The notes below the pieces were generated by a model. That model was given only the letters and a program-made list of their open reading frames with translations. It had not been told where the DNA came from and did no database searches. From the NCBI GenBank assembly GCA_031269245.1, contig JAISZL010000098.1:41794-105793 (forward strand): a stretch of 64,000 bases of DNA, written 5' to 3'. Every line of letters begins with the position of its first letter. Position 1 is the stretch's first letter. A program made the translations under genes and the position numbers. Shown here in pieces: positions 1 through 9,448 of this stretch. This stretch comes from Synergistaceae bacterium (GTDB taxonomy: Bacteria > Synergistota > Synergistia > Synergistales > Synergistaceae).

Positions 1-1323
1 TATGATTTTCTTTCGGACGATATCTCGCTTGAGGATGAGTCGTTGGAGTTATATGAGGATATGGCTCGTATGGGCATCGAACGGGGATTTCTGGAGGAGT
101 GTGAGTCAAAGACGCACCTGGCGTCTTATCAAAAGTACAAGAGGGCAGGCTGTCGCTATATAAAAAGCGTACAGTGGTCGATAACCAACGCGTGCAACCT
201 GAGATGCCGCCATTGTTTCGTCAACGCCTCAGATGTAAGACAGGAGGAATTGTCCCTGCAAGACTGCCTTCGCATCATCGATCAGCTTGAGAGCGCAAAC
301 GTGGCGGCGGTATCGCTCACCGGAGGAGAACCTCTTATACGGGAGGACTTTTGGGATATCGTCGACGCGCTTTTAGAAAAAAGAATAACCGTAACCGATC
401 TTTTCACAAACTCTCTTCTCGTAGATGAGTGTTTCCTGGATGAATGTTCGAAAAGGCACCTGTCGTGGGTTTTCTGCATCAGCTTCGACGGAGTCGGATG
501 TCACGACTGGCTGCGGGGAATGGATGGCGTCGAGTCGCGTGCAGTGGATGCGATAAAGCGTATAAAATCCGCGGGATTCCGGGTCGCGATAAGTTCCGCT
601 CTTCACAGAGACAATCTGGCGTCCCTATGCCCAACCTATGAGCTATTGAAAGAACTCGGCGTCGACGCATGGAAAATGTCCCCTGTGATGCACACCGGGC
701 GCTGGGTTGAAGAGGCGGATAAACGAATAATAGGCGTTACGAGCCTTTATGATTTATTTCTTGATGTTATTGGCTGGTATCGTCATGACTCCATGCCGAT
801 GGCACTCTCATTGGGTGGTTTTTTCACCTGCTTGAGAGGCCGCAGTGAGTGGAGCTCTCCATATCATAGGAATGCCGGGACCGAGCGCTCGCTGAACCTG
901 CCGGTCTGCGGAGCGTGCAGGACGCATATTTATCTTGCGTCAAACGGCAGGGTTCTGCCATGTATCCCTACGGCCGGAACATGTTTGGAGGAAGATGCTC
1001 CCAATATCATGGATGTTCCTCTCACAGAGATATTGGGCAGTTCGAAATTTTTCGAGCTTATTGATACGCGCCTTGGCGCGTCGTTCGAACAGAATCAGAT
1101 TTGCGCTGATTGCGAATTTCGCCTCGAATGCGGTCCATGCAGGGCCTCGGCTCTGCATGAAACCGGTCATTTTTACGGCCCGGACAAATCGGCTTGTGTT
1201 TACTGGAATGGGGGTTATCCAGAGAAAATAAAGCGTGTTTTCGAAACGTCTCAACATAGCGGAAGGCGCCCTGCTTCGGCGGATACGAGCCGCTTGAGTA
1301 TATCAATGAATTTGGCGCGGTGA
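1..1323 (+). CDS. Radical SAM/SPASM protein, 5' partial
   Basis: The frame is open from base 1, so the TTG start in the ORF track at 43 is only the first start-like codon inside the window and the gene begins upstream. The radical SAM cluster motif CNLRCRHC lies near residue 65, followed by the SAM-binding GGEP motif. The C-terminal third carries a SPASM-type cysteine set (CGACRTH, then LPCIP, CADC, ECGPC) expected to hold one or two auxiliary Fe-S clusters. Such proteins modify peptides or small molecules (PqqE, AlbA and heme-maturase relatives). No precursor peptide is visible downstream, so the substrate is unknown. The gene is followed by a MITE-like repeat, so it probably ends its transcription unit. 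Confidence 0.85.
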   Translation, partial: YDFLSDDISLEDESLELYEDMARMGIERGFLEECESKTHLASYQKYKRAGCRYIKSVQWSITNACNLRCRHCFVNASDVRQEELSLQDCLRIIDQLESANVAAVSLTGGEPLIREDFWDIVDALLEKRITVTDLFTNSLLVDECFLDECSKRHLSWVFCISFDGVGCHDWLRGMDGVESRAVDAIKRIKSAGFRVAISSALHRDNLASLCPTYELLKELGVDAWKMSPVMHTGRWVEEADKRIIGVTSLYDLFLDVIGWYRHDSMPMALSLGGFFTCLRGRSEWSSPYHRNAGTERSLNLPVCGACRTHIYLASNGRVLPCIPTAGTCLEEDAPNIMDVPLTEILGSSKFFELIDTRLGASFEQNQICADCEFRLECGPCRASALHETGHFYGPDKSACVYWNGGYPEKIKRVFETSQHSGRRPASADTSRLSISMNLAR

Positions 1324-1339
1324 AAGTGCTATAATTTTT

Positions 1340-1520
1340 CCCGAAACCACAGGCAAGACCGCTGGGCTCTGCCCCGAACCCCGCAGGGGAACCAGTCCCC
1401 TTGACTCCGTTATCATTTTTCACCCTACGGGTGAAAATAAAAATGTAAAAAGGGTCCAGGGAACTAGTTCCCTGATGGGTGCGGGCGGCGCTTGCGGTTT
1501 CGATCCTGCGGTTTGAGGTT
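1340..1520 (-). repeat. MITE-like palindromic element, copy A (inverted)
   Basis: An intergenic element of about 180 bp containing three palindromes: CAGGGGAACCAGTCCCCTTG (1384-1403), a TTTTTCACCC/GGGTGAAAA dyad with A/T flanks (1416-1443), and CCAGGGAACTAGTTCCCTG (1456-1474). Its reverse complement aligns nearly end to end with the copy at 28164-28340. It fills the gap between the radical SAM gene and cbiA and reaches to about 30 bp before the cbiA start. It also creates the spurious N-terminal extension of cbiA in the ORF track. Confidence 0.8.
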
Positions 1521-1553
1521 TTTTGCGCTATCACAAGGAGGTTGAGACGCATC

Positions 1554-2963
1554 ATGGCTCGAAATTTCTCGAACACCAGGGGCTTCGTCGTCGCGGCGGC
1601 GTCCAGCGGAGTCGGCAAGACCACTGTGGCATCGGCGATATGCCGTATTCTGAGGGACAGGGGATACGTCATCCAGCCGTTCAAGACCGGGCCGGATTTC
1701 ATCGACCCGACATACCTCACGCTGGCGGCCGGGAGGGAGTGCGGAAACCTCGACGGGCACCCGTGCCCGGACCTGATGCCATATCTCTACGCGGAGGGGT
1801 GCGGCTCGCATCGCATCGGCAGTGAGGCGGACATAGCGGTGGTAGAGGGAGTGATGGGGCTGTACGACGGGCTGGGCGCGGAGGGGCTTTACTCCACGGC
1901 GTGGCTCGCCAGGACGCTTGATTTGCCGGTCGTGCTGCTGGTGAGCGCGCGGGCGGTCGCCGCGAGCGTCGCCGCTGTGGTCAAGGGATTCGCGTCACTC
2001 GAGCCTCTGGCGCCCCAGATAACGGGCGTGATAGCAAATCAGGCCTCGGGGCCGGAACACGCGGAGCTGATCGGCGAGGCCGTGTCGAAGTTCGCGGGGA
2101 TCCCTCTGATCGGGTGGCTGCCGGCGATCCCCGGTGATGGGTTTTCCTCGCGCCACCTCGGGCTCGTCCCGGCGTTGGAGCGCGTAGGGACCGAGGAGAC
2201 GATAGAGCGGTGCGCCAGGGAGCTCGCGAGCCGGCTGGATGTCGGCGCGCTACTCGAGATGGCGCGTCTGCCGAGCGGGCGGTACGAGGCGCCGGAGATA
2301 GAGACGGCGCCGGCGAAGCCCGACGGCTCGCCCGTCCGGGTGTCGGTGGCGTCCGATGACGCGTTCGGCTTTCACTATCGCGAGAACTGGAGCCTGCTGG
2401 AGAGACAGGGCGCGGAGGTCTCCATGACGTCGCCGCTGCGCGACGACGCGCCCCCGGAGGACACCGACCTTTTGATTCTGCCCGGGGGCTATCCGGAGGT
2501 GTTCTCCGGCCAGCTGTCGGGCAACGCGAAATACATGGAGTGGATAAGGGATTTTTCGCGCAGGGGCTTCATATACGCGGAGTGCGGAGGGATGCTGTAT
2601 CTCGCCCGCGGCATGGAGTACGAGGGCGTGACGAGAGGCATGGTGGGCTTGATCGACGCTGACGTCAAGATGACCAAGGAACTGCGGCACTTCGGGTACG
2701 TGGAGGCGGCCGCCGTCCGGGACAATTTGCTGTTTAAGAGCGGGGACTCGCTGCGCGCTCACGAATTCCACTACTCGAAACTGGTAGGGGAGGCCCCCGC
2801 GGCGTTCTCCGTCCGCAAGTCGTCCGGGAAGGGCGAGGCGTGGACTGACGGCTTTGTCATGATGGAGGGCAGGGGGCTGGCGACCTACCTGCACATAAAT
2901 TTTTACTCCTGCCCGGGGAACTCCGCGAGGATGCTAAGTCTTGCGGCTGGGGGCCGAGGCTGA
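1554..2963 (+). CDS. cbiA: Cobyrinic acid a,c-diamide synthase
   Basis: ATP- and glutamine-dependent amidation of the a and c side chains of (hydrogeno)cobyrinic acid in cobalamin synthesis; cytosolic. The N-terminal synthetase domain has a P-loop (SSGVGKTT near residue 14) and the FKTGPDFIDP motif. The C-terminal class I glutamine amidotransferase domain has the nucleophile in ECGGMLYL and a late histidine in YLHINF. The ATG at 1554 is chosen because AAGGAGG lies 12 nt upstream and the longer ORF runs into the repeat element. This gives 469 aa, normal for CbiA. The 3' end overlaps the convergent HD-GYP gene by 30 bp. cobQ is at 15.2 kb, so the B12 genes here are scattered. Confidence 0.93.
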   Translation: MARNFSNTRGFVVAAASSGVGKTTVASAICRILRDRGYVIQPFKTGPDFIDPTYLTLAAGRECGNLDGHPCPDLMPYLYAEGCGSHRIGSEADIAVVEGVMGLYDGLGAEGLYSTAWLARTLDLPVVLLVSARAVAASVAAVVKGFASLEPLAPQITGVIANQASGPEHAELIGEAVSKFAGIPLIGWLPAIPGDGFSSRHLGLVPALERVGTEETIERCARELASRLDVGALLEMARLPSGRYEAPEIETAPAKPDGSPVRVSVASDDAFGFHYRENWSLLERQGAEVSMTSPLRDDAPPEDTDLLILPGGYPEVFSGQLSGNAKYMEWIRDFSRRGFIYAECGGMLYLARGMEYEGVTRGMVGLIDADVKMTKELRHFGYVEAAAVRDNLLFKSGDSLRAHEFHYSKLVGEAPAAFSVRKSSGKGEAWTDGFVMMEGRGLATYLHINFYSCPGNSARMLSLAAGGRG

Positions 2964-4040
2964 CTCCGCGGCGTCGCCTCGCAGCTCTTCGCTCACTCTC
3001 TCGAACAGGGGGAAGGTGTCGGAGAGCAGGTGCATCATCAAGGGGTCGAAGTGACGGCCCGTCTCGTCGTATATGATGGACATGGCCTCGTCGTGGCTCA
3101 ACACCCCTTTGTACGGGCGCTCCGACGTGAGCGAGTCGTAAATGTCGGATACGGCCATTATCCTGCCTGAGATCGGTATGTCGCTCCCCGCGAGCTTGTT
3201 CGGGTAGCCGGAGCCGTCCCACCACTCGTGGTGGGAGACGACTATCTCGCGGGCTACGTGCAGGAACGACGAGTCGTCCCCCAGGTTCTCTATCGCGTCG
3301 CTGATCATCTGCGCGCCGAACGTAGTGTGTTTCTTTATCTCGTCGAACTCCTCCGGCGTCAGCTTCCCGGGCTTGAGCAGGATGCTGTCGGAGATGGCGA
3401 CCTTGCCAATGTCGTGCAGCTTGGAGGACTTGACGATGTGCTCGCCGTACTGGGGGGTTATTATGTAATTTGGGTGTTTTTTGTTGAACAGGCAGTCCAC
3501 AACGAGCTGCGTGTAGGTGGTGGTGCGGACTATGTGCCCTCCCGTCCCGCTGTCGCGCCAGGCGGTCACGCCGGCCAGTATGTCCAGGATGGAGTCCTGT
3601 GTGTTGCGGAGCTGCGCGGTTTTTTGTCCTACCAGGGTCTCAAGGCGCTTGCGGTAGTCCTCCAGCTCTATGTGGAGGTTGACGCGCGCCATGACTATCC
3701 CCGTCGTGATCGGCTTCAAAATATAGTCGACTGCCCCAAGGTGAAGGCCGGCCTCCTCCTTGTCGCGTCCCTCCTGGGCCGTGAGGAATATGACAGGGAT
3801 CGACTGGAACCTCGGGTCGTCCTTCAGTCTCTTTATCATCTGATATCCGTTCATCTCCGGCATCTCGACGTCAAGCAGGATCAGGTCGGGGGAGTTGCGC
3901 TCCAGGAACGCGAGCGCCCTGCCGCCTGACGGCGCCGCGTACACCTTGTACTTGGGCTTCAGTATCTCCTGGAGCATCCGCAGGTTCGTGGCGTCGTCGT
4001 CCACGACGAGAATGCTGTGCTCCTCAGGGTTGGCGCTCAT
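2934..4040 (-). CDS. Response regulator with HD-GYP domain (probable c-di-GMP phosphodiesterase)
   Basis: RpfG-type two-domain protein of 368 aa. A receiver domain (about 8-125) has the acidic pocket VVDDD, the phospho-acceptor in [11 protein letters not shown] and a conserved Lys in LKPI. An HD-GYP domain (about 155-350) has [17 protein letters not shown] and a VSDIYDSL motif. Family knowledge predicts hydrolysis of cyclic di-GMP controlled by phosphorylation. The start overlaps the stop of the upstream hybrid kinase (ATGA), implying translational coupling and a cognate pair. The last 30 bp overlap the 3' end of cbiA on the other strand. Confidence 0.9.
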   Translation of the reverse strand: MSANPEEHSILVVDDDATNLRMLQEILKPKYKVYAAPSGGRALAFLERNSPDLILLDVEMPEMNGYQMIKRLKDDPRFQSIPVIFLTAQEGRDKEEAGLHLGAVDYILKPITTGIVMARVNLHIELEDYRKRLETLVGQKTAQLRNTQDSILDILAGVTAWRDSGTGGHIVRTTTYTQLVVDCLFNKKHPNYIITPQYGEHIVKSSKLHDIGKVAISDSILLKPGKLTPEEFDEIKKHTTFGAQMISDAIENLGDDSSFLHVAREIVVSHHEWWDGSGYPNKLAGSDIPISGRIMAVSDIYDSLTSERPYKGVLSHDEAMSIIYDETGRHFDPLMMHLLSDTFPLFERVSEELRGDAAESASAPSRKT

Positions 4041-6772
4041 TTTTCCCCTCCCAGCGCGCCGCCTGTCTCGAGTATCGCTTTTATCAAGTTGGCGGCCAGG
4101 TCGTAGTTGAAGGACTCTATCGCTGCCCTCGTCTGGAAGAGCTTCCTGTCCAGGTCGATTCCGTAGCTCTCGCTGGTTATCCTGTCCATCAGCTCCAGAG
4201 CGTCGTCGTGTTCCAGTGCGTCCAGCAGCGATTGGGCGTACTCCAGCATACTGCGGATCATCTCCACGTTCCCCGCTGACTTGGTCTCGTCGACCTGGAA
4301 CTTTCTCTCGGATACGATTTCGCCTATGAACGAGAACAGCTCATCCATCTTCTTGGCGAAGTCGCCGAAGTTGTCCTCTATGTACCCGTAGCCCTCCGAT
4401 ATGGTGGCCATCTCCAGATACCTGGCGTCCTCGGATATCTCCATCGCGCCTATGTTGGCCAGGGAGCTCTTGCAGGAGTGTATGTCTATCCTGAAGCTGT
4501 CGTAGTTTTTGTCCTTCACGTATGCGGCCATGTTCAGCATCTTCAGCGGGATGCTGGTCATGAAGGCATTGACCACCGCGATGTACGCGCTCTCGGAGCC
4601 GCCTATATTGGCCAGCGCGGTCTTGGTGTCCAGCATCCCGCTGAGGCGCGAGACCACCGAGTCCCCGCTTTTCGCCTCGGCGCGTTTTTTCTCGGTCTTC
4701 ACCGCCGCGACCTTGCTCTCCGGCAGCCACTTGATGAGGATCCTATTGAGCTCCGGTATCTCGATCGGCTTGCTCAGGAAGTCGTTCATGCCGCAGGAGA
4801 GGTATGTCTCCTTCATGCCGACGAGGGCGTTGGCGGTCAGCGCTATTATCGGCGCCTCCCGCGTCCAGCCGGGCATCTCCCTCATCATCTTGGTGGCCTC
4901 GATGCCGTTGATCTCGGGCATCATGTGATCCATGAATATTATGTCGTACTGGCGCTTCTTGACCATCTCCAGCGCGTCCTTGGCGCTGTCAGCCGTATCC
5001 GGCTCAATCCCGTACTGGCGCATCAGCTCGCTCGCGACCATCAGGTTTATGTCGTTGTCATCGACCAGAAGAATCTGGACGTCCCTGAACGTGAACGCGT
5101 CCATGACTCTCTCGTCGCCGCCGGCTCCGCGGCTGACGGCCTTTTTGCTGTTGATCGCGTTCGCCATGCCCATCACGAGGAGCGGCTCGAAGAACACGGC
5201 GACGTTCCCCCGGGTGTTCTGCTTCGCCGCCACCCTTATGTTTTTTATCGCTATGACCTGGCAGTCCTGCGGCACGTCGCGCATCCTGCCGGCCAGCATG
5301 TCGTTCCCGAAGTCGTATCTGTATATGAGGTGCGTGTAGAAGTTCTCGGCAAGCAGCAGATCCAGCGATTTCTCGTCCATGCAGATGTCGCGGTTCACCC
5401 CCATGTCCTCCAGCATCCACCCATACTCGTTTGCGTGGATACCGTCGGCCAGGACCAGCACCCTCTTGGAGAGCGGGCTCAGGACGGATGCCAGCGACAT
5501 GCTCGACGCCGCGCGGAGCTCCACGGAGAAGAAGAACGAGCTGCCTTTGTTCCACTCGCTAACCACCTCCAGCTTGCCCCCCATCTTGGAGACCAGCCTG
5601 CTGCTGATCGAGAGGCCCAGTCCCGTTCCCCCGTTCGTCCCGTTCTCCTCGATACCGCCGGCGACGAACGGGGAGAATATTCTGGAGAGCTCTTTCTCCT
5701 TGATTCCGATCCCGGTGTCCGTCACGGAGAACGAGAGCGACACGCCATCGCCCCTCGCTGGCTTGCACGATATGCTGAGTTCGACGTGTCCGCGCTCGGT
5801 GAACTTGACCGCGTTGTTGAGCAGGTTGAGCAGCACCTGCTTCAGCCTGAGGTCGTCGCAGATCAGCGACGAGGGGATGCGGGGGTCTATATGGGCGGCA
5901 AACTCCAGTCCCTTCTCGGACGCCTTCAAGTAAACGAGGCTCGCTATGTCGGTCAGCATGGAGCCGACGTCCGTCGCGGTCTCGGTCAGCTCGAGCCTGC
6001 CGCTCTCTATCTTCGAGAAGTCCAGCAGGTCGTTTATTATGGCAAGCAGCGAATGGGACGCGTTCGTTATGCTCTGCACGTAGCCCCTCTGCATGTCATC
6101 GAGCCTGGTCAGCAGAAGAAGATCGCTCATCCCCTTTATGACGTTCATCGGAGTGCGGATCTCGTGACTTATGCTGGCCAGGAACGTCGTCTTGGCCCTG
6201 TCCGCGGCCTCGGCCCTGTCTATCGCGTCGGCGAGCTCTGTCACATCGTGCAGCGCCGCGACGACGCCGATGCGATCACCTAGGGAGTTGGCGGCGGGGG
6301 AGATATACACCTCCACGCGCATCTGCTCGCCGGACGCCGCCTCGATTCTGTCGCTGAAGTGGATGTCGTCCGCGCCGCCCATGACGTCGTTGAAGTGGGC
6401 CGTCATTTTATCGATCCATCCCTCGGAGGCGATACGGGAGAAGAGCTTTTTGAAGGGCACGCCATACATGGCCCTCTGGTCGGCGCACGAGAGCGTCCTC
6501 ATCAATTTGTCGGTGCCCGCCACATACCTCAACTGCCGGTTTAACGCAAAGATCATCGCGGGGGACGCGCCAAGCAGCAGCCGGTTGTATATGGACTGCA
6601 GTTCGCTCTCCCTGTCGGCTCCGGCCGCGCGGCGCGACAAACCACTGGACGCGTTCCGGGCGATGTGACATCCCTCGCCCGAAGCATCCTCTTTCCTCCT
6701 GTTCAGGTTGTACTCCGAGATGGTATCCGCTATTTCGCCGTCGCTGAAACTCTTATCGCCGTCTTCGCTCAT
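4037..6772 (-). CDS. Cytosolic hybrid sensor histidine kinase (PAS-HisKA-HATPase-REC-HPt)
   Basis: Domains in order: PAS-like sensor, HisKA with [13 protein letters not shown], HATPase_c with [15 protein letters not shown] and GTGLGLS, a degenerate receiver-like stretch without an obvious phospho-Asp, a full receiver ([26 protein letters not shown]), and a C-terminal HPt domain with phospho-acceptor IHSCKSS. No membrane segment is seen, so the signal is probably cytosolic. The ORF reaches 6886, but the ATG at 6772 has AGGGAG just upstream and avoids an atypical Arg-rich N-terminus; the longer start cannot be excluded. The gene overlaps the HD-GYP regulator by 4 bp, so signals probably end in c-di-GMP turnover. 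Confidence 0.88.
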   Translation of the reverse strand: MSEDGDKSFSDGEIADTISEYNLNRRKEDASGEGCHIARNASSGLSRRAAGADRESELQSIYNRLLLGASPAMIFALNRQLRYVAGTDKLMRTLSCADQRAMYGVPFKKLFSRIASEGWIDKMTAHFNDVMGGADDIHFSDRIEAASGEQMRVEVYISPAANSLGDRIGVVAALHDVTELADAIDRAEAADRAKTTFLASISHEIRTPMNVIKGMSDLLLLTRLDDMQRGYVQSITNASHSLLAIINDLLDFSKIESGRLELTETATDVGSMLTDIASLVYLKASEKGLEFAAHIDPRIPSSLICDDLRLKQVLLNLLNNAVKFTERGHVELSISCKPARGDGVSLSFSVTDTGIGIKEKELSRIFSPFVAGGIEENGTNGGTGLGLSISSRLVSKMGGKLEVVSEWNKGSSFFFSVELRAASSMSLASVLSPLSKRVLVLADGIHANEYGWMLEDMGVNRDICMDEKSLDLLLAENFYTHLIYRYDFGNDMLAGRMRDVPQDCQVIAIKNIRVAAKQNTRGNVAVFFEPLLVMGMANAINSKKAVSRGAGGDERVMDAFTFRDVQILLVDDNDINLMVASELMRQYGIEPDTADSAKDALEMVKKRQYDIIFMDHMMPEINGIEATKMMREMPGWTREAPIIALTANALVGMKETYLSCGMNDFLSKPIEIPELNRILIKWLPESKVAAVKTEKKRAEAKSGDSVVSRLSGMLDTKTALANIGGSESAYIAVVNAFMTSIPLKMLNMAAYVKDKNYDSFRIDIHSCKSSLANIGAMEISEDARYLEMATISEGYGYIEDNFGDFAKKMDELFSFIGEIVSERKFQVDETKSAGNVEMIRSMLEYAQSLLDALEHDDALELMDRITSESYGIDLDRKLFQTRAAIESFNYDLAANLIKAILETGGALGGEK

Positions 6773-6989
6773 AGTCTCCCTGATCGTGTATGGCACGCCG
6801 TCTTTCGCTCCGCGCCGCGTACCTCGAAAATGTCGCTCTCCGTTGACACTCCATGCGCGCACTGAAAGAGCGGCAACCGAGGGCAATACACATTATAACA
6901 GCAGAATAAAAATAACTCAAACTTCTTAACTTCGCACCCTGGACTTGCGTGGCAGACGCATCAAACTGACCCAATCAAGATCAGGAGAT

Positions 6990-7075
6990 AATTATCATTC
7001 CAGCGCCCTCGGCGGGTGAATATGAAACCGGGGAGGAATTCAGGAGGGGACATCCTCCCCGGCATTGGGCAACGG
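6990..7075 (-). repeat. Diverged MITE-like element remnant, copy E
   Basis: A GGGGAGGA/TCCTCCCC inverted repeat (about 7032-7062) lies next to an ATTCACCCG stretch and a GATAATTATC tail that resemble the central part of the other MITE-like copies in reverse orientation. It sits between mtaB and the histidine kinase and could act as the mtaB terminator. The similarity is partial. The remainder of the 6887-7085 gap shows nothing recognisable. Confidence 0.4.
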
Positions 7076-7085
7076 CTGATCGCCT

Positions 7086-8471
7086 TTAGAACTTCAGGTC
7101 GTACTTCGCCGGGTCCAGCTTGTCGCAGTCGGGCACAACCTCTTCGGCCAGCTCCTCCAGGGTGTCGGGCAGGGAATAGACATCTGCCGTCAGCTTCCCA
7201 AGCCACTCCCGCTCCTTCTCGCTCAAGACGAGGCCGCCTTCCTTGGAACCCTTTTCTATAGACAGCAGCGCCAGCTCCGCCGCCTTCCTCACCCTGTTGT
7301 AACAGCCGGTCTCCGCCACGATCCCCTTGGAGATCCCGAGCACGACGTCGGGGCGCAGTATCCAGGCGTGAGGATCGAGATAGCAGTCCGAGTCGGCGTG
7401 AAGGTCCCGCAGTATAAGGGCCTCTTTTTTGCCCCGCGCGGAGGCCGCGTTCATGAGGCGGCAGTCGTAGGCCAGCAACTCGAAGTACGCGACGGGCGCG
7501 CTCCCGCTCAAGAGATGCACGTTCTGGACCGACTCGTTCGACCAGAGGTCCGCGACACAGATGGCGATATTGCCGCAGGCGCTCAGGTGCGCGCAGGACG
7601 CGGAGCGGCCCTCCATCGAGATCGGGTTGCCGCTTATCGCCTTTATGTACGGGCCCTCGTAACCGCAGTCCTTGTCGGGTCCCTTCGCCCCGACCTCCAT
7701 CGCCACGAGGCTCCTTACGGCGCACATCACGCGGTCGGCCGCCGCGAACACGCGCGGGATGTAGTTCTTCTCCGCCAGCACCATCGCGGTATTAGCGAGG
7801 CCGCACGCCGTGTCACCGGCCGGGATGGCGCCGTGTCTGCCCGCTATCTCGACGATCGCCGTCCAGACCTTCTCCATGTCCAGGCATGAGAGGGCCGAGA
7901 GGGCGAACACCGCCCTTTTGATGTCACAGAACATGAGCGCGTCGTCGTGGACCTCCTTGCCGCCGATCGTCTCTATGGCGAGGAAATCCGCGCCGGCCGC
8001 GGCGCATCCCTCGAAGGCGGCCATAGTCTCGTCCCACCGCTTTCCGTGCCACATATGCTCCAGGCCCTCGCCCTCGCGGTTATCGTTCGGCGTTATGCGC
8101 ACAGCGCCCTTTATCCCGCACTTGTCCTCGTGCTCCTTTATAATGTCAACGATGGTCTTGCAGACCTCGACCGCCCACTCGGGCCTGAACGTCATGTCGG
8201 GCAGCGTCTCGATCTCGGCCACGAAGCCGGGGACCTCGAGATCCCTCGCTCGGTTGCACGTCCCCGTGATGATCCGCTTGTAGTGCTCTATGGCGTCGGG
8301 CCACGTTTCGTCCGTCAGGGGCATCGTGGGAAGGGTGAAGTTCAGCTCGGGGTATATGGTTCCGCCGCCGATTACCATCCCGTTTTTAAGGCTGACCGGG
8401 TTTTTCGCCACGCCGTAGACGAAATCGTCGAGATCAGAGTAGGCCGTCGTTCTGTACTCATTCCTTGCCAT
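7086..8471 (-). CDS. mtaB: Methanol:corrinoid methyltransferase MtaB
   Basis: Zinc enzyme that transfers the methyl group of methanol to the Co(I) corrinoid of MtaC. The 461-aa length and N-terminal pattern (AYSDLDDFVYGVAKNPV) match archaeal and acetogen MtaB. The presumed Zn ligands are visible: Glu in AIETIGGKEV, Cys in GDTACGLAN, Cys in SASCAHLS. DCGYEGPYIKAI and WSNESV are also family signatures. The ATG at 8471 is preceded by GAGGAGG at 9 nt; the longer ORF adds 68 low-complexity residues and is rejected. No mtaC or mtaA is in the window, so the corrinoid partner must be elsewhere. A minus-strand cobalamin riboswitch, short ORF and terminator lie about 350-600 bp upstream. Confidence 0.9.
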   Translation of the reverse strand: MARNEYRTTAYSDLDDFVYGVAKNPVSLKNGMVIGGGTIYPELNFTLPTMPLTDETWPDAIEHYKRIITGTCNRARDLEVPGFVAEIETLPDMTFRPEWAVEVCKTIVDIIKEHEDKCGIKGAVRITPNDNREGEGLEHMWHGKRWDETMAAFEGCAAAGADFLAIETIGGKEVHDDALMFCDIKRAVFALSALSCLDMEKVWTAIVEIAGRHGAIPAGDTACGLANTAMVLAEKNYIPRVFAAADRVMCAVRSLVAMEVGAKGPDKDCGYEGPYIKAISGNPISMEGRSASCAHLSACGNIAICVADLWSNESVQNVHLLSGSAPVAYFELLAYDCRLMNAASARGKKEALILRDLHADSDCYLDPHAWILRPDVVLGISKGIVAETGCYNRVRKAAELALLSIEKGSKEGGLVLSEKEREWLGKLTADVYSLPDTLEELAEEVVPDCDKLDPAKYDLKF

Positions 8472-8708
8472 ACATGGATTCCTCCTCGGTTTTATCCTGC
8501 TTGGTTTGAATTGTGTTGGCGCATAGCGGTTTATTCTGTTGTTGACTCGCGGGTCGCTGTGATGCCCTGATGCCGCGGAGTCCTTTTGAGAAGAACTCTC
8601 CGTTCCGGGGCTGCCTCCCCTCCTCTCCTCCAGCGATCCGGCTGGGACATTTTCACTTGCGGCTTGCGCGCGCATGACACGCAGCGCCGTTCTTGTATAA
8701 ATTAACGC

Positions 8709-8740
8709 GGGAAGCCGGGCGCTTTCATACCCGGCTTCCC
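8709..8740 (-). other. Perfect stem-loop in the mtaB leader
   Basis: GGGAAGCCGGG and CCCGGCTTCCC pair over 11 bp with a 10-nt loop. A second stem, AACATCG/CGATGTT, lies at 8774-8794. Both are between the riboswitch terminator and mtaB. The only T-rich stretch follows a few bases later on the minus strand (GCGTTAATTTAT), so this is a weak terminator at best. The 8472-8800 stretch otherwise holds no gene. Confidence 0.5.
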
Positions 8741-8799
8741 GGTAAGCAAAGAAGGAGTTGCTTGGAACGCTAAAACATCGTGGTGGGCGATGTTAAAGC

Positions 8800-8839
8800 C
8801 AAAAATAAAGAGGGAACCGCCTCAATACGCGGTTCCCTC
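8800..8839 (-). terminator. Intrinsic terminator of the mtaB-side cobalamin riboswitch
   Basis: Perfect 11-bp stem GAGGGAACCGC/GCGGTTCCCTC with an 8-nt loop. On the minus strand it is followed by CTTTATTTTT. It lies 50 bp after the riboswitch B12 box, the position of an expression-platform terminator. Confidence 0.85.
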
Positions 8840-8881
8840 CGTCGATTTCGGAAGATGACGTCCGTGCCCGCGCACTGTCAT
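8822..8881 (-). CDS. Candidate 19-aa leader peptide between riboswitch and terminator
   Basis: ATG with consensus AGGAGG 5 nt upstream opens a 19-codon frame (MTVRGHGRHLPKSTEGTAY) that stops inside the loop region of the terminator hairpin. The ribosome-binding site lies just after the B12 box, where riboswitch folding could mask it. A ribosome finishing this ORF would sit on the terminator. The product is unlike any family I recognise; the role is more likely regulatory than as a protein. Confidence 0.5.
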   Translation of the reverse strand: MTVRGHGRHLPKSTEGTAY

Positions 8882-8884
8882 ATA

Positions 8885-9075
8885 TTCCTCCTCGAAATCA
8901 GTCTCCTGGCTCTCGTTCATCCTACTCCCGCGACTTCCCGGCATGTCATCCATACCAGTGTCCTTACGCGGTTTCGTCCCGATTACAGTGGCGGGGCCGC
9001 CCCGGTCTCTCACCGGATTCCTGTTTGTTTCGAGGGTGTTCCCTATTTAGTTGCTACGGAAATATTACACCCGGA
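8885..9075 (-). promoter_or_regulatory. Cobalamin riboswitch upstream of mtaB
   Basis: Read on the minus strand it has the class hallmarks: GGTGAGAGACCGGGG, the GCCACTGT core, ATCGGGACGAAACC, a second CACTGG, CGGGAGTAGGATGAACG, and the B12 box GAGCCAGGAGACTG (about 8900-8913). Its sequence closely parallels the plus-strand element at 9235-9415. It is followed by a leader ORF and an intrinsic terminator and points at mtaB. Confidence 0.9.
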
Positions 9076-9166
9076 GAGGACTTTTGTCTATAGCCCGCAA
9101 CCGGCACGCGTATAGATCAAAAATCTTCCCTATATTTCGCGGCTGCACCATAATTTATTTTTCATG

Positions 9167-9196
9167 TTGACAAAATAACAGGGAGGGGTGTAGGAT
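9167..9196 (+). promoter_or_regulatory. Putative promoter for the btuF riboswitch transcript
   Basis: A perfect TTGACA at 9167-9172 is spaced 18 nt from TAGGAT, about 40 nt before the start of the plus-strand riboswitch. The -10 is only a fair match. Confidence 0.45.
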
Positions 9197-9234
9197 TATT
9201 TTGAGAGACAAAAGAGGCATAAATATAAAGAAAT

Positions 9235-9415
9235 ATTCCGCACCTTAACAACGGAAGTTAGACATCGAGGAATCTGGTGAAACTCCAGGACGGCCCCGCC
9301 ACTGTGATCGGGACGAAACCGTGTGCGTAAGCGAGCCACTGCCATTGAGAGACCCTGGCGGGAAGGCGCGGGAGTAGGATGAACGAGAGTCAGGACACTC
9401 GGAGGGATACGTGCG
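9235..9415 (+). promoter_or_regulatory. Cobalamin riboswitch upstream of btuF-like gene
   Basis: Contains GGTGAAACTCC, the GCCACTGTGATCGGGACG core, GAGCCACTGCC, GGGAAGGCGCGGGAGTAGGATGAACG and the B12 box GAGTCAGGACACT. It controls the BtuF-like gene at 9622, in line with the usual B12-repressed uptake genes. A GGAGGG-spaced GTG (9411) opens a reading frame running through the terminator, an arrangement parallel to the leader ORF of the divergent riboswitch. Confidence 0.92.
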
Positions 9416-9448
9416 AAGGGCACGGAATGTCCATCTCAGTGCCATTGG

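Noticed and set aside
1058-1720. 220-aa minus-strand ORF across the radical SAM 3' end, repeat and cbiA start
   Set aside because: It is a shadow of two real genes joined by the palindromic repeat, and its FIFTRRV-type peptide comes from the repeat and recurs wherever the repeat does.
8472-8675. 68-residue N-terminal extension of MtaB in the ORF track
   Set aside because: MtaB proteins begin at MARNEY-like sequence, GAGGAGG precedes ATG 8471, and the extension is low-complexity leader sequence.
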